33,146 nucleotides of DNA. It comes from Bacteroidales bacterium (GTDB taxonomy: Bacteria > Bacteroidota > Bacteroidia > Bacteroidales > UBA932). Shown in pieces: positions 1-8,350 of this stretch (position 1 is its first letter; the number at the start of each line of letters is the position of its first letter). The notes under the pieces are model-generated. The model worked only from the letters and a program-made list of their open reading frames with translations. It did not search any database and was not told where the DNA came from. A program made the position numbers and the translations under genes. The stretch is taken from the NCBI GenBank assembly GCA_017962025.1, contig JAGCWD010000059.1, positions 1 to 33,146 of the forward strand, in the 5' to 3' direction.

Positions 1-1
1 G

Positions 2-835
2 GCTGGAACGGGAGTGAACATGGCAAGCCAGAACTGGGTGCTGGCCATCATCTCCCTCCTCGTGGCCATCGCCTGCTCTATCTGGGGTAAGGGCCTTGTC
101 AAGATCATCCCTGTATTCTTTGGAGCTATCGCAGGTTACATCGCCGCAGTAATCTTCTTCAGGAGCGGAATGGATTTCGCCCCGGTTGCCCAGGCCAAGT
201 GGTTTGCCCTGCCTCATTTCACCAAGATGAGTTTCTCATGGCAGGCTATAGTTTTCATGGCTCCGGTGGCCATCGCACCTATCATCGAACATGTCGGTGA
301 TGTCTATGCTATCAGCGAGATTGCCGGTAAGGACTTCGTTAAGGATCCGGGACTTCATCGTACGATGGCAGGAGACGGTTTAGCATGTATGTTGGCGGCA
401 TTTCTGGGTGGAGCGCCCGTTACGACATATTCAGAAGTCACAGGAGCAGTTTCGCTTACCAAGGTTACGGATCCTGCCTGCATGAGGATTGCAGCCCTCT
501 CGGCAATTATCGTTTCGCTGATCGGTAAGGTTGGGGCAGCTATCCAGACCATTCCTTCTGCTGTCCTTGGCGGTATCATGCTGCTCCTCTTCGGTAGCAT
601 CGCTTCCGTCGGTATCAACAACCTCGTAAAGGCCAAGATCGACATGAACAAGACCCGCAACCTGATCATTGCCTCCCTGATCCTCACGATCGGTATCGGT
701 GGCGCAATCGTCAGCTTCGGCAAGTTCTCACTGGCCGGTATAGGTCTTGCCTCCATAGTCGGAGTCATCCTTAACCTTATCATTCCTGACAAGGAGAAGG
801 CCGTTGCTCCCGAAACTGTCGAAGAGGCTGAATAA
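2..835 (+). CDS. uraA: Nucleobase:cation symporter (NCS2, uracil/xanthine permease type), 5' truncated by window edge
   Basis: Inner-membrane symporter importing uracil or a related nucleobase with a cation. The frame is open to the left edge and reads [11 protein letters not shown] before the first ATG, a conserved internal stretch of this family, so the gene starts outside the window; about 277 residues are visible of a family usually 400-430 long. Counting from the GTG at 14, the two substrate-site regions are seen: PIIEHVGD (Glu92, equivalent to UraA Glu241 in TM8) and [13 protein letters not shown] (Glu141, equivalent to Glu290 in TM10). Several hydrophobic helices follow and the C-terminus is acidic. 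The dut start codon is 1 bp after the stop, so the two are probably co-transcribed and both serve pyrimidine metabolism. Uracil versus xanthine specificity cannot be settled from this fragment. Confidence 0.85.
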   Translation, partial: AGTGVNMASQNWVLAIISLLVAIACSIWGKGLVKIIPVFFGAIAGYIAAVIFFRSGMDFAPVAQAKWFALPHFTKMSFSWQAIVFMAPVAIAPIIEHVGDVYAISEIAGKDFVKDPGLHRTMAGDGLACMLAAFLGGAPVTTYSEVTGAVSLTKVTDPACMRIAALSAIIVSLIGKVGAAIQTIPSAVLGGIMLLLFGSIASVGINNLVKAKIDMNKTRNLIIASLILTIGIGGAIVSFGKFSLAGIGLASIVGVILNLIIPDKEKAVAPETVEEAE

Positions 836-836
836 G

Positions 837-1274
837 ATGTTGAAAGTCAAGATAGTCAATAAAAGCCGCTGGCCCGATCCATTCTATGCGACCGAGGCCT
901 CGGCAGGGATGGACCTCAGAGCGGACATAGAGGAACCGATCGTCCTCGGTCCGCTCGAGAGGGCCCTCGTACCTACCGGGATATTCATTGAGCTTCCGGT
1001 GGGATATGAGGCTCAGATCCGTCCACGCAGCGGTCTGGCCACGAAGCACGGCATAACCGTTATCAACACTCCCGGGACGGTTGATGCAGACTTCAGGGGG
1101 GAACTCAGGACCTCGTTGGTAAACCTTTCCAATGAGCCTTTTGAGATAGTTCCCGGTGAGCGGATCGCCCAGATGGTCGTGGCACGTCATGAACGTGTGG
1201 AATGGGAGGATGTAGAGTTCCTTTCCGAGACCGGAAGAGGAGCTGGCGGCTGGGGAAGTACCGGCAGCAAGTAA
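837..1274 (+). CDS. dut: dUTP diphosphatase (dUTPase)
   Basis: Hydrolyses dUTP to dUMP and pyrophosphate, keeping uracil out of DNA and supplying dUMP for thymidylate synthesis; a cytoplasmic trimer in this family. All five trimeric dUTPase motifs are present in the 145-residue product: AGMDLRAD (about 23-30), RPRSGLA (62-68), [10 protein letters not shown] (80-89, with the catalytic Asp region), RIAQMVV (109-115) and the C-terminal P-loop-like [11 protein letters not shown] (133-143). I chose the ATG at 837 rather than an in-frame ATG at 804, because 804 lies inside the permease gene and adds 11 residues outside the fold, whereas 837 begins 1 bp after the permease stop and gives the normal [10 protein letters not shown] start. 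murF follows after 6 bp. Length is typical. Confidence 0.96.
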   Translation: MLKVKIVNKSRWPDPFYATEASAGMDLRADIEEPIVLGPLERALVPTGIFIELPVGYEAQIRPRSGLATKHGITVINTPGTVDADFRGELRTSLVNLSNEPFEIVPGERIAQMVVARHERVEWEDVEFLSETGRGAGGWGSTGSK

Positions 1275-1280
1275 AAGATA

Positions 1281-2630
1281 ATGATGAATATTCAGGATTT
1301 GTATTCCCTCTTCAGGGAGTGCTCCCGCGTGACGACCGACAGCCGCACGATTCAGGGAGGGGAGATGTTCTTCGGCCTTAAAGGCGAGAATTTCGATGGT
1401 AATGAATATGCCGAAAAGGCATTGGAACTAGGAGCCCGATATGCAGTAGTGGATGAGGATTCAGCTGTGGCTTCTTCCGGTAATCCCAATGTTATACCGG
1501 TCCCTGACACTCTGGAGGCCCTGAAGGCCCTTGCCCGTCATCACAGGGAAAACACTCTCGTTGACGGCCGTCGCCTCACTGTAATCGGACTTACCGGCAC
1601 GAATGGAAAGACTACTACCAAGGAATTAATTACCCGGGTCTTATCCACAAAGTTCAATGTGACTGCTACAAAGGGAAATCTCAACAACGACATCGGTGTC
1701 CCTCTTTCCCTTCTGGAAATCAATGACAAGACTGAACTTGCCGTCATAGAGATGGGAGCCAGCCATCCTGATGACATCGGAAAACTGGTGGCAGTCTGCG
1801 AGCCTGACTATGGACTGATCACCAACGTCGGAAGAGCCCACCTTCTCGGTTTCGGCAGTTTCGAAGGGGTCAAGAAGGCCAAGGGACAGCTTTATGACTA
1901 TATTGCCGCAACCGGTGGAAAAATATTCCTGAATGAGGATGACCCGGACCTTTCCGGCATGGCTGAAGAGCGCTTGCCGGCCGAAGGCGGTGTCATCCCT
2001 TATGGCATCAATCTTTGGGATGTGGTCGTCTTACCTTCTGACGTGGACCATCCCTACCTCAGGGTAGCCATACCGGCAACCCCTGGCAGTGAGACCCTCC
2101 TGGCTGCTGAAACTCACCTCGTAGGGGCGTACAATGCCAATAATGTAGTTGCAGCCATAGCGGTAGGACTTCATTTCGGAGTCTCCATGGAAGATGCCAT
2201 CGATGCTGTCTGCAGTTATGTACCCAAGAATAACCGTTCCCAAATGGAGAGGACTGAAAGGAATATTCTCATAGAGGATGCCTACAATGCCAATCCTACG
2301 AGCATGGCCGCCGCCCTTGACAATCTTGATCTCGTGGTAGCCGACAGGAAGGCTGCCCTTTTAGGAGACATGAGGGAACTGGGGGGGGAGTCACTGGCAG
2401 AACATCAGAAAGTATTGAACCAGGTGGTGTCTATGGGACTGAATCTGGTCTGCCTGGTCGGAGAGGAATTCGGAAAGGCACTGGCCACAAGGGAAACAAG
2501 TGATGTCAGGTGGTTCCCTGATTCAGACTCCCTTGCTTCATGGCTGAAAGAGAATCCTGTGAGCGGTCACACTATCCTCGTCAAGGGTTCGAGGGGGATC
2601 CGGATGGAGAAGACCCTTCCTGAGCTCTAG
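1281..2630 (+). CDS. murF: UDP-N-acetylmuramoyl-tripeptide--D-alanyl-D-alanine ligase
   Basis: ATP-dependent ligase that adds D-Ala-D-Ala to UDP-MurNAc-tripeptide, the last cytoplasmic step of the peptidoglycan precursor pathway. The 449-residue product has the Mur ligase N-terminal domain (VTTDSRTIQGGEMFFGLKG, about 17-35), the ATP P-loop GTNGKTTTKEL (106-116), the MurF-typical NLNNDIGVPLSLLE, the central EMGASHPDDI and the C-terminal EDAYNANPTSMAAAL region. Two consecutive ATGs (1281, 1284) are possible starts. It follows dut by 6 bp on the same strand. Its last 50 bases overlap the 3' end of the convergent PAP2 gene, so both C-termini are encoded by the same DNA in opposite directions. The gene is away from any mur/fts cluster in this window. 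Confidence 0.95.
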   Translation: MMNIQDLYSLFRECSRVTTDSRTIQGGEMFFGLKGENFDGNEYAEKALELGARYAVVDEDSAVASSGNPNVIPVPDTLEALKALARHHRENTLVDGRRLTVIGLTGTNGKTTTKELITRVLSTKFNVTATKGNLNNDIGVPLSLLEINDKTELAVIEMGASHPDDIGKLVAVCEPDYGLITNVGRAHLLGFGSFEGVKKAKGQLYDYIAATGGKIFLNEDDPDLSGMAEERLPAEGGVIPYGINLWDVVVLPSDVDHPYLRVAIPATPGSETLLAAETHLVGAYNANNVVAAIAVGLHFGVSMEDAIDAVCSYVPKNNRSQMERTERNILIEDAYNANPTSMAAALDNLDLVVADRKAALLGDMRELGGESLAEHQKVLNQVVSMGLNLVCLVGEEFGKALATRETSDVRWFPDSDSLASWLKENPVSGHTILVKGSRGIRMEKTLPEL

Positions 2631-3222
2631 ATTCAAATCTGTCAATAAGGTATCTCGCCCCTATCCCGACGAGCCAGCCGACCGGAATGCCTATGGCGGT
2701 CCCCACGATTACATCTCCAAGATAATGCTTCCCTACGAATACGCGGCTTAAAGCAACTAGGGAAGCCCATGTAAGGGCACCTATGGTGAAAGCTCTGAAG
2801 GAGCGGGAATGATCATTCCGGAAGCCCTTTATCAGGCAGACTGCGAATGCAAAGGCATTTGCAGCATGTGCGGAGAAAAACCCGAAGAAGCCGCCCCGTT
2901 TTTCAAGCACGTTCAGGCCATCGTTCAACATCCTGAACGAATAGCTGGGACGAAGCCTCTGAACCAAGTGTTTGACTATGTTAGAGATCTGGTCGCAAAG
3001 GGCGAAGGCAATGGCGGCCGAAGCCAGCACTATGAGGGCCTTTTTCCAGCCAAGCCTTTCAAAGAGGAAATAGGCGCAGATGACGTAGGCAGGGATCCAG
3101 AAAGCCATGTCCGACATCATTACCCAGAATGAATCGGTAAGTGGAGTGCTCCAACTGTTTATCAGCAGGGTCAGATCCTGGTCGATGCCATTTAGGGACT
3201 CTATGACTGAAGAGCTGACCAT
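2581..3222 (-). CDS. PAP2-family membrane phosphatase
   Basis: Integral membrane phosphatase of the type 2 phosphatidic acid phosphatase family; bacterial members commonly act on undecaprenyl pyrophosphate, phosphatidylglycerol phosphate or similar lipids. The three signature motifs are visible in the 213-residue product: KHLVQRLRP (84-92, KxxxxxxRP), [10 protein letters not shown] (Ser117-Ala118-His119, a variant of the PSGH motif keeping the catalytic His) and [13 protein letters not shown] (159-171 with the second catalytic His166 and Asp170). Several hydrophobic helices surround them. The gene overlaps the end of obg by 22 bp upstream, indicating translational coupling, and its end overlaps murF by 50 bp tail to tail. 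The C-terminal 17 residues (Ser/Pro rich) come from the antisense of murF and may be dispensable. Substrate is not determinable; an undecaprenyl-PP role would fit cell-wall context but is inference. Confidence 0.88.
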   Translation of the reverse strand: MVSSSVIESLNGIDQDLTLLINSWSTPLTDSFWVMMSDMAFWIPAYVICAYFLFERLGWKKALIVLASAAIAFALCDQISNIVKHLVQRLRPSYSFRMLNDGLNVLEKRGGFFGFFSAHAANAFAFAVCLIKGFRNDHSRSFRAFTIGALTWASLVALSRVFVGKHYLGDVIVGTAIGIPVGWLVGIGARYLIDRFESRAQEGSSPSGSPSNP

Positions 3223-4193
3223 AGCATGTCCTTGAGTTCCTTGAGCCCTTCACCGGAAACAGAGGAGATGAAGACATGTGGGACTCCCTTGGGCAGGGTA
3301 GGTTCTATCTGGGACTCAATCTCCTTGTCGATCATGTCGCACTTGGTCACAGCCAGGATACGTTCCTTGTCCAGGAGTTCTGGATTGTACTCTTCCAATT
3401 CGTTGAGGAGAGTCTTGTACCCGGCCGTTATGTCGTCCTCCTCAGCGGAGACCATGAACAGGAGGACTGAGTTCCTCTCGATGTGACGGAGGAACCTTAT
3501 TCCTATTCCCTTGCCCTCATGGGCACCTTCTATGATTCCGGGAATGTCGGCCATCACGAAGGACTGGTCGTTATAGTACTTGACTATCCCGAGGTTGGGC
3601 TCCAGTGTAGTGAATGCGTAGTTGGCAATCTTGGGTTTGGCAGCCGTGATAGCAGCCAGGAGGGTGGACTTGCCGGCATTGGGGAAGCCGACCAGTCCGA
3701 CATCGGCCAGAAGCTTGAGTTCCAGGATGAACCAGCCTTCCTCTCCTTCTTCGCCGGGTTGGGAGTACCTTGGAGTCTGGTTGGTTGCAGACTTGAAATT
3801 GTTGTTACCAAGGCCGCCGCGTCCGCCCTTGCAGAGAATCCGGGTTTCTCCCGGTTCCATCATCTCGAACAGGACTTCTTCAGTCTCGGCATCCTTTGCA
3901 ACCGTCCCTACAGGAACGTCCAGGATAATATCTTCACCGTTCTTTCCTGTACGCAGACCACCTTCTCCGTGTCCGCCGTTCTCCGCCTTCACATGCTTGC
4001 GGTATTTCAAGTGGATAAGGGTCCAGAACTGCGGGTTTGCACGAAGGATGATATGCCCTCCACGACCGCCGTCACCTCCATCAGGACCGCCTTTGGGAAC
4101 GTATTTGGCCCTGTGTAGATGCATGGATCCGGCGCCTCCGTGTCCGGATGCGCAATAGATCTTTACATAGTCGATGAAGTTGGAGTCGGGCAT
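3201..4193 (-). CDS. obg: Ribosome-assembly GTPase Obg/CgtA
   Basis: GTPase needed for 50S ribosomal subunit maturation and linked to the stringent response. The product (330 aa) has the glycine-rich Obg fold (1-158, many GG/GxGG such as [12 protein letters not shown]) followed by the G domain: G1 GFPNAGKST (about 169-177), switch region TTLEPNLG, G3 DIPG (216-219), G4 TKCD (283-286, Thr replacing the usual Asn) and G5 SSVSGEGL. It ends straight after the G domain, so the C-terminal OCT domain found in some Firmicutes is absent, which is normal for Bacteroidota. It is probably co-transcribed with the downstream PAP2 gene (22 bp overlap) and lies 30 bp downstream of the GH88 gene. Confidence 0.95.
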   Translation of the reverse strand: MPDSNFIDYVKIYCASGHGGAGSMHLHRAKYVPKGGPDGGDGGRGGHIILRANPQFWTLIHLKYRKHVKAENGGHGEGGLRTGKNGEDIILDVPVGTVAKDAETEEVLFEMMEPGETRILCKGGRGGLGNNNFKSATNQTPRYSQPGEEGEEGWFILELKLLADVGLVGFPNAGKSTLLAAITAAKPKIANYAFTTLEPNLGIVKYYNDQSFVMADIPGIIEGAHEGKGIGIRFLRHIERNSVLLFMVSAEEDDITAGYKTLLNELEEYNPELLDKERILAVTKCDMIDKEIESQIEPTLPKGVPHVFISSVSGEGLKELKDMLWSALQS

Positions 4194-4201
4194 AACACCT
4201 G

Positions 4202-4209
4202 CAAATATA
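4202..4209 (-). promoter_or_regulatory. Possible -7 element for obg
   Basis: On the minus strand 4209-4202 reads TATATTTG, an exact TAnnTTTG match to the Bacteroidota sigma-ABfr -7 element, inside the 30 bp gap between the GH88 stop and obg. I see no TTTG at the correct upstream spacing, and the leader would be only a few bases, so this is tentative; obg may simply be read through from upstream. Confidence 0.35.
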
Positions 4210-4223
4210 GTTATAATTTGGAA

Positions 4224-5420
4224 TCAGATGGTGTGGTCGCTCCCGACAAGTTTTTTCAGACGCAGGAGCGCTTCGATGTAGTAATAATCAGCATAGGAGA
4301 GAGGCACATCGACTTCAGACTTACCAGGAAGGCTTCCGACGCTGTGCTTCAGTATAAACCCACCTTGTTCTCCTGGTTCGGCCAGATACTCACTGGAAGT
4401 GAGTGTGCGTAACTGCATTATTGCAAGATCGAGCCATCCGGCTGCTTCAGCGTCTGGATCCAATTGGCTGAGTTCAATCAGGGCAGAAGCCATTATTGCG
4501 GCTGAAGATGCATCCCTTTGGGTGTTTGGCGCTCCGGGTGCATCATAGTCCCAACAAGGTACTTTGTCCGAGGGGAGGTTAGGATGGTCCCTGAGGAAAC
4601 GGGCTATTTTTATTGCCTGTTCCAGGAATGCCTTGTCATGAGTCTCACGGTACATCATGGTGTAACCGTACAGTCCCCAGGACTGTCCACGGGCCCATGC
4701 GCTGTCATCTGAATACCCCTGGGAAGTGTTCTTGACCTGGACTCCTCCGATCTCAGGATCATAAGAAACGACATGCCAGGTAGAGGCGTCTTCACGGAAA
4801 TGATTCTTTATGGTTGTTTTAGAATGGGTTATGGCGATGTCTTCATAGCGAATGTCTCCGAAAGTACGGCTGCAGAAGCAGAGCATCTCCAGATTCATCA
4901 TGTTGTCTATGATGACAGGGTACTTCCATTTCCCATTCGGGTTCCAAGACATCATTACGCCCAGGGACGGGTTCCACCTTGTGAGAAGGCTGTCGGTTCC
5001 TTCATGGATAACTTCAAGGTAATGGGGATTGCCGGTCAGTCTGTAGCCTTGTCCGAAACTGGACATGAGCATGAACCCCAGGTCGTGGGTATTGGTCAGT
5101 TTCCTGGCAGGTTCGACCCTGGCGGTAAACTCTTCTGCGAAATCACGGAAATCCTGACGGCCGGTCTCTCCATACAGCATCCAAAGAACCCCGGGAAAGA
5201 ATCCTGATACCCATCCTGAATATGTGGTCGTCTTCAACTGCCCGTTCTCCCAAGTCCGTGGGAGGACGGCCTCTTTGTCTTGAAGGTTCTTTGCAAGGAT
5301 GACAGCCTGCGTCTCTGCTCTTTCCAAGCCACGTTCGATCATCTCTTGGATGGATTCTCGCGTGTCATGAGGGAATGAAGTGAACACTATTCCCAGAAAG
5401 GCTGTCAGAAATAATCTCAC
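4224..5420 (-). CDS. Glycoside hydrolase family 88 (unsaturated glucuronyl hydrolase)
   Basis: Removes the 4,5-unsaturated uronic acid left at the non-reducing end of oligosaccharides by polysaccharide lyases acting on glycosaminoglycans, pectin or similar polymers. The 398-residue product has the alpha6/alpha6-barrel signatures of GH88: NTHDLGF with Asp113 and IDNMMNLE with Asp172, matching the two catalytic aspartates of the family, plus GYSDDSAWARGQSWGLYGY. The N-terminus (MRLFLTAFLGIVFTSFPHD) looks like a short secretion signal, suggesting a periplasmic enzyme. Its start overlaps the stop of the Na/Pi transporter by 4 bp (ATGA), so it is translationally coupled. No lyase, sulfatase or SusCD pair is nearby, so the natural substrate cannot be inferred from context, and the pairing with a phosphate transporter is odd. 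Confidence 0.9.
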   Translation of the reverse strand: MRLFLTAFLGIVFTSFPHDTRESIQEMIERGLERAETQAVILAKNLQDKEAVLPRTWENGQLKTTTYSGWVSGFFPGVLWMLYGETGRQDFRDFAEEFTARVEPARKLTNTHDLGFMLMSSFGQGYRLTGNPHYLEVIHEGTDSLLTRWNPSLGVMMSWNPNGKWKYPVIIDNMMNLEMLCFCSRTFGDIRYEDIAITHSKTTIKNHFREDASTWHVVSYDPEIGGVQVKNTSQGYSDDSAWARGQSWGLYGYTMMYRETHDKAFLEQAIKIARFLRDHPNLPSDKVPCWDYDAPGAPNTQRDASSAAIMASALIELSQLDPDAEAAGWLDLAIMQLRTLTSSEYLAEPGEQGGFILKHSVGSLPGKSEVDVPLSYADYYYIEALLRLKKLVGSDHTI

Positions 5421-7096
5421 GCCGCCTTGAATTTACTTTCTACGCCCAATCTGGCTTCTACTACATTCATGATGTAGTCTCCGGTCTTCTCAAACTCGCC
5501 GGCGAGGTCAATGATCAGGGCAGAACTTTCATAAGAAGCGAGATCCTGTACTCCGCTATTCTTGAGCACGTCGCGTTCGGCATTGATCTTTCCTTCAATT
5601 TCATCAGAGATAACTATGTCATAGTCATCCTTACGGCCGGACAGGATAGTATTCATCCTGGACATTGCATCACCGACCAGTGAGTACAGGCTGGCTATTC
5701 CTTCCTCCTGTTCTTTGGTAAGGACGGTTTTGTTTTCACGACCCCTCTTCATGATCTTGGCTATGTTCAGGCAGCCGTCACCTATGCTCTCAAGTTCTCC
5801 GATCTGACGGAGCATTGAGCGGATCTTGTCCTTTGACTCATCGGAGAGGTGTGCGTCAGCGACTTGGCTCAGGTAGTGACCGATTTCATTCTCCATGGAA
5901 TCACTGATGCCCTCGTATTTGACGATCCTGTCGAAGACTTCCTTGAATTTATCATCCTCGCCTGATTCATGCAGGTCCTTGAGCATTCCGTACATCCTGC
6001 ACATCCTTTCACTGAACAGGGAGATTTCCTTCTGTGCCTGGAGTATGGAGATTTCAGGGGTCTTCATCAGACCGGCGCTGATGTACATGAGACGTGACTC
6101 CTCATCTTCTTCTGTTTTCTTGGGCTTGATCAAACCGCACACTATCTTCTCGATTTGAGGGATGAATCCGATCAACAAGGCGGTGTTGATTACGTTGAAG
6201 GCGGTGTGGAACATGGCCAGGGCAAAGGAGAGTTTCGCTGAGCTCTGTGATGACGCCGTGGGATCCAGGCCTACAATGGAACAAACCATCCTTACGAATG
6301 GGAAAAAGACGAGAAGCACCCAGATTACGCCGAAGACATTGAACAGTAGATGGGCAAGTGCTGCCCTACGGGCCTGAGTGTTGGCAGAAAGGGCGGCTAT
6401 GTTGGCCGTGAGGGTAGTACCGATGTTCTCTCCCATGACAAGGGCAATACCCTGGAAGATAGTTATCGCGCCGGTTGTGCAAAGTACCATGGTGATAGCC
6501 ATCAGAGCAGCCGAGGACTGGGCGATGCATGTCAGGATGGAACCGATGAGGAGGAACAGGAGGATGGTCCAATAACTTCCGGAATCGAATGAAGAGAAGA
6601 AATTGACCACTGCCGGTTTATTGGCCAGGTCCATTTCTATGCCTGTGGTTCTCAGCATTCCAAGGGCGAAGAGAAGGAATGACAAACCGAAAAGGAAGTC
6701 TCCGATATAACGGTGCTTGCCCAATTGGATCAGGATTATTCCTATCAGGAATGCCGGCCATACCAGGGTTGTAACATTGAATGAAAAACCAGCAGACATG
6801 ATCCAGGCGGACATCGTGGTGCCTATGTTGGCACCCATGATGATCGATATTGCCTGGGCAAGGGTGAGTAGGGCTGCATTGACAAAGGACACCGTCATGA
6901 CGGTGGTAGCCGCAGAAGACTGGACGGCTACCGTCACCAGGGCTCCGGTGGCTACTCCGGAAAACCGGTTCGTGGTCATCTTGCCCAGCAAATGGCGCAA
7001 CTGAGGTCCCGCCATTTTCTGAAGGGCCTCGCTCATCACTTTCATTCCGTAGATGAGCAGGGCTATAGAGCCAAGGAGTTTCAGGGCGATGAGCAT
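5417..7096 (-). CDS. Na+/phosphate cotransporter with C-terminal PhoU domain
   Basis: Inner-membrane sodium-coupled phosphate transporter of the NptA/YjbB (SLC34-like) type. The 559-residue product has the inverted-repeat transporter core with the two QSSA motifs (VAVQSSAATTV near 59-62 and CIAQSSAALMA near 193-196) and GANIGTT / GENIGTT pairs, with hydrophobic helices to about residue 320. A soluble helical C-terminal half (about 350-545) matches the PhoU-like domain that often accompanies these transporters. The stop of the upstream HPRT-Adk gene is 4 bp before its ATG, and its own stop overlaps GH88 by 4 bp, so the three genes form a tight operon. Import versus efflux direction is not settled by sequence; bacterial YjbB-type members have been proposed to export phosphate. 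Confidence 0.92.
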   Translation of the reverse strand: MLIALKLLGSIALLIYGMKVMSEALQKMAGPQLRHLLGKMTTNRFSGVATGALVTVAVQSSAATTVMTVSFVNAALLTLAQAISIIMGANIGTTMSAWIMSAGFSFNVTTLVWPAFLIGIILIQLGKHRYIGDFLFGLSFLLFALGMLRTTGIEMDLANKPAVVNFFSSFDSGSYWTILLFLLIGSILTCIAQSSAALMAITMVLCTTGAITIFQGIALVMGENIGTTLTANIAALSANTQARRAALAHLLFNVFGVIWVLLVFFPFVRMVCSIVGLDPTASSQSSAKLSFALAMFHTAFNVINTALLIGFIPQIEKIVCGLIKPKKTEEDEESRLMYISAGLMKTPEISILQAQKEISLFSERMCRMYGMLKDLHESGEDDKFKEVFDRIVKYEGISDSMENEIGHYLSQVADAHLSDESKDKIRSMLRQIGELESIGDGCLNIAKIMKRGRENKTVLTKEQEEGIASLYSLVGDAMSRMNTILSGRKDDYDIVISDEIEGKINAERDVLKNSGVQDLASYESSALIIDLAGEFEKTGDYIMNVVEARLGVESKFKAA

Positions 7097-7100
7097 AGGT

Positions 7101-8216
7101 CTAGATCTTTTCCATCAATGCAGAAATGCGGTCACGTACTTCTTCGATAGTTCCTATGCCATCGATCTCGTTGTAAGCTCCGGTCTTTTTGTAGAACTCC
7201 ACGAGAGGCTCCGTCTTTTCGTGGTAGGTCTTGATCCTGTTCGTAATGGTCTCGTCAGAAGCATCATCGGCACGGCCTTCTATGGCGGCACGGTGACGGA
7301 TCCTCTCCTTGATCATCTCATCCGGGATCATCAGGGACACTACTCCACTGACTTTCTTATCTTTTTTCGCGAGCATCCTGTCGAGGGCTTCGGCTTGAGC
7401 GATAGTACGGGGGAATCCATCGAGGAGGAAGCCGGAAACACCTTCCACTGTGTTGAACTTGTTCTCGATCATGCCTTCGACTATCTCGTCGGGCACAAGG
7501 TTACCGCCTTCGATCAAGGCCTTGGCCTTGAGCCCAAGTTCGCTTCCCTTGGCCATCTCACCGCGAAGAAGGTCTCCGGTGGAGATGTGGCACAGGTTGA
7601 ACCTTTCCGCCATGGAAGCGGCTTGGGTGCCTTTGCCCGCACCCGGAGGGCCGAATAGAATGTAGTATTTCATATTATTGTCTAAAACATAAATATCCTT
7701 GAAGTTTCTTCCAAGCCCGTCATAGTCCAGGCCGAAGCCGACAATGAAATCATCGGGAATGTTCATTCCGACATAGTCAATTCTCTGGTCAAGTTTGTAG
7801 CATCCAGGCTTGAAGAGCATGGTGCAGATCCTGGTCTCGGTGGCCCCGTTGGCCTTCATCATTTTGACCAGGTTGGCGATTGTCCTTCCTGAGTCGATGA
7901 TGTCTTCAACAATGATGACCCTCTTGTCTTTCACGCTGCCTGTCATTCCGATTATGTCCCTGACCTCTCCGGTGGACTGCATTCCGACGTAGGAGGAGAG
8001 TTTTATGCAAACTATCTCACAGTTGAAAGTGAGACGTTTCATAAGCTCAGCAGTGAACAGGATGGAACCGTTTAGGACGCACAGCAGGACAGGGACGTCC
8101 TTCGATCCTTTAAAATCATTGTTGATCTTGACCGCTACCTGGTCAATGGCTTCTTCGATCTTTTCGTAGTCGATGAAAGGGCGGAAGGATTTGTCGTGGA
8201 GTCTGATGTTGCTCAT
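7101..8216 (-). CDS. hpt-adk: Bifunctional hypoxanthine phosphoribosyltransferase-adenylate kinase fusion
   Basis: Two purine enzymes in one uninterrupted frame of 371 aa. Residues 1-180 are a hypoxanthine/guanine phosphoribosyltransferase (salvage of hypoxanthine to IMP) with the PRPP-binding VEDIIDSGRT (about 103-112) and LSSYVGMQSTGEV. Residues 182-371 are a short-type adenylate kinase (ATP + AMP to 2 ADP): P-loop GPPGAGKGT (189-197), ISTGDLLR, LDGFPRT and GRADDASDET. The junction reads DIYVLDNNMKYYILFGPP with no stop, and the Met at the join is where a separate Adk would start (ATG at 7673). I chose ATG 8216 (MSNIRLHDKS) over an upstream in-frame ATG at 8294, because the extra 26 residues precede the HPRT fold and cover the promoter. 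Independent internal initiation of Adk is possible but not shown. Heads the operon with Na/Pi and GH88. Confidence 0.93.
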   Translation of the reverse strand: MSNIRLHDKSFRPFIDYEKIEEAIDQVAVKINNDFKGSKDVPVLLCVLNGSILFTAELMKRLTFNCEIVCIKLSSYVGMQSTGEVRDIIGMTGSVKDKRVIIVEDIIDSGRTIANLVKMMKANGATETRICTMLFKPGCYKLDQRIDYVGMNIPDDFIVGFGLDYDGLGRNFKDIYVLDNNMKYYILFGPPGAGKGTQAASMAERFNLCHISTGDLLRGEMAKGSELGLKAKALIEGGNLVPDEIVEGMIENKFNTVEGVSGFLLDGFPRTIAQAEALDRMLAKKDKKVSGVVSLMIPDEMIKERIRHRAAIEGRADDASDETITNRIKTYHEKTEPLVEFYKKTGAYNEIDGIGTIEEVRDRISALMEKI

Positions 8217-8237
8217 TGCTTGCAGATTTTGCGATAA

Positions 8238-8268
8238 CAAAAATACTACATTCCTTAAAAAAACAGAA
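8238..8268 (-). promoter_or_regulatory. Predicted promoter for the hpt-adk operon
   Basis: Minus strand 8245-8238 reads TATTTTTG, an exact TAnnTTTG -7 element. The -33 position carries only a TTTCTG-like sequence (about 8264-8269), a partial match. The predicted transcription start would fall about 15 bases ahead of the ATG at 8216. It is divergent from the promoter at 8297-8327. Confidence 0.5.
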
Positions 8269-8296
8269 ATAATCCCCTGGTGTTTTATTAACAATC

Positions 8297-8327
8297 CTTG
8301 TTATTAATTACCGGTCTCCTAAATTTG
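8297..8327 (+). promoter_or_regulatory. Predicted promoter for the HhH/beta-barrel gene
   Basis: CTTG at 8297-8300 (one mismatch to TTTG), exactly 19 bases, then TAAATTTG at 8320-8327 (TAnnTTTG). Spacing and -7 element fit the Bacteroidota primary sigma consensus. The ATG at 8351 lies 23 bases after the -7 element, giving a short leader. Confidence 0.6.
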
Positions 8328-8350
8328 TTCATGACCAAAACCTGGATTGT

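Noticed and set aside
3483..4118. 211-codon plus-strand open frame opposite obg
   Set aside because: It mirrors the Gly-rich coding sequence of obg and resembles no protein family.
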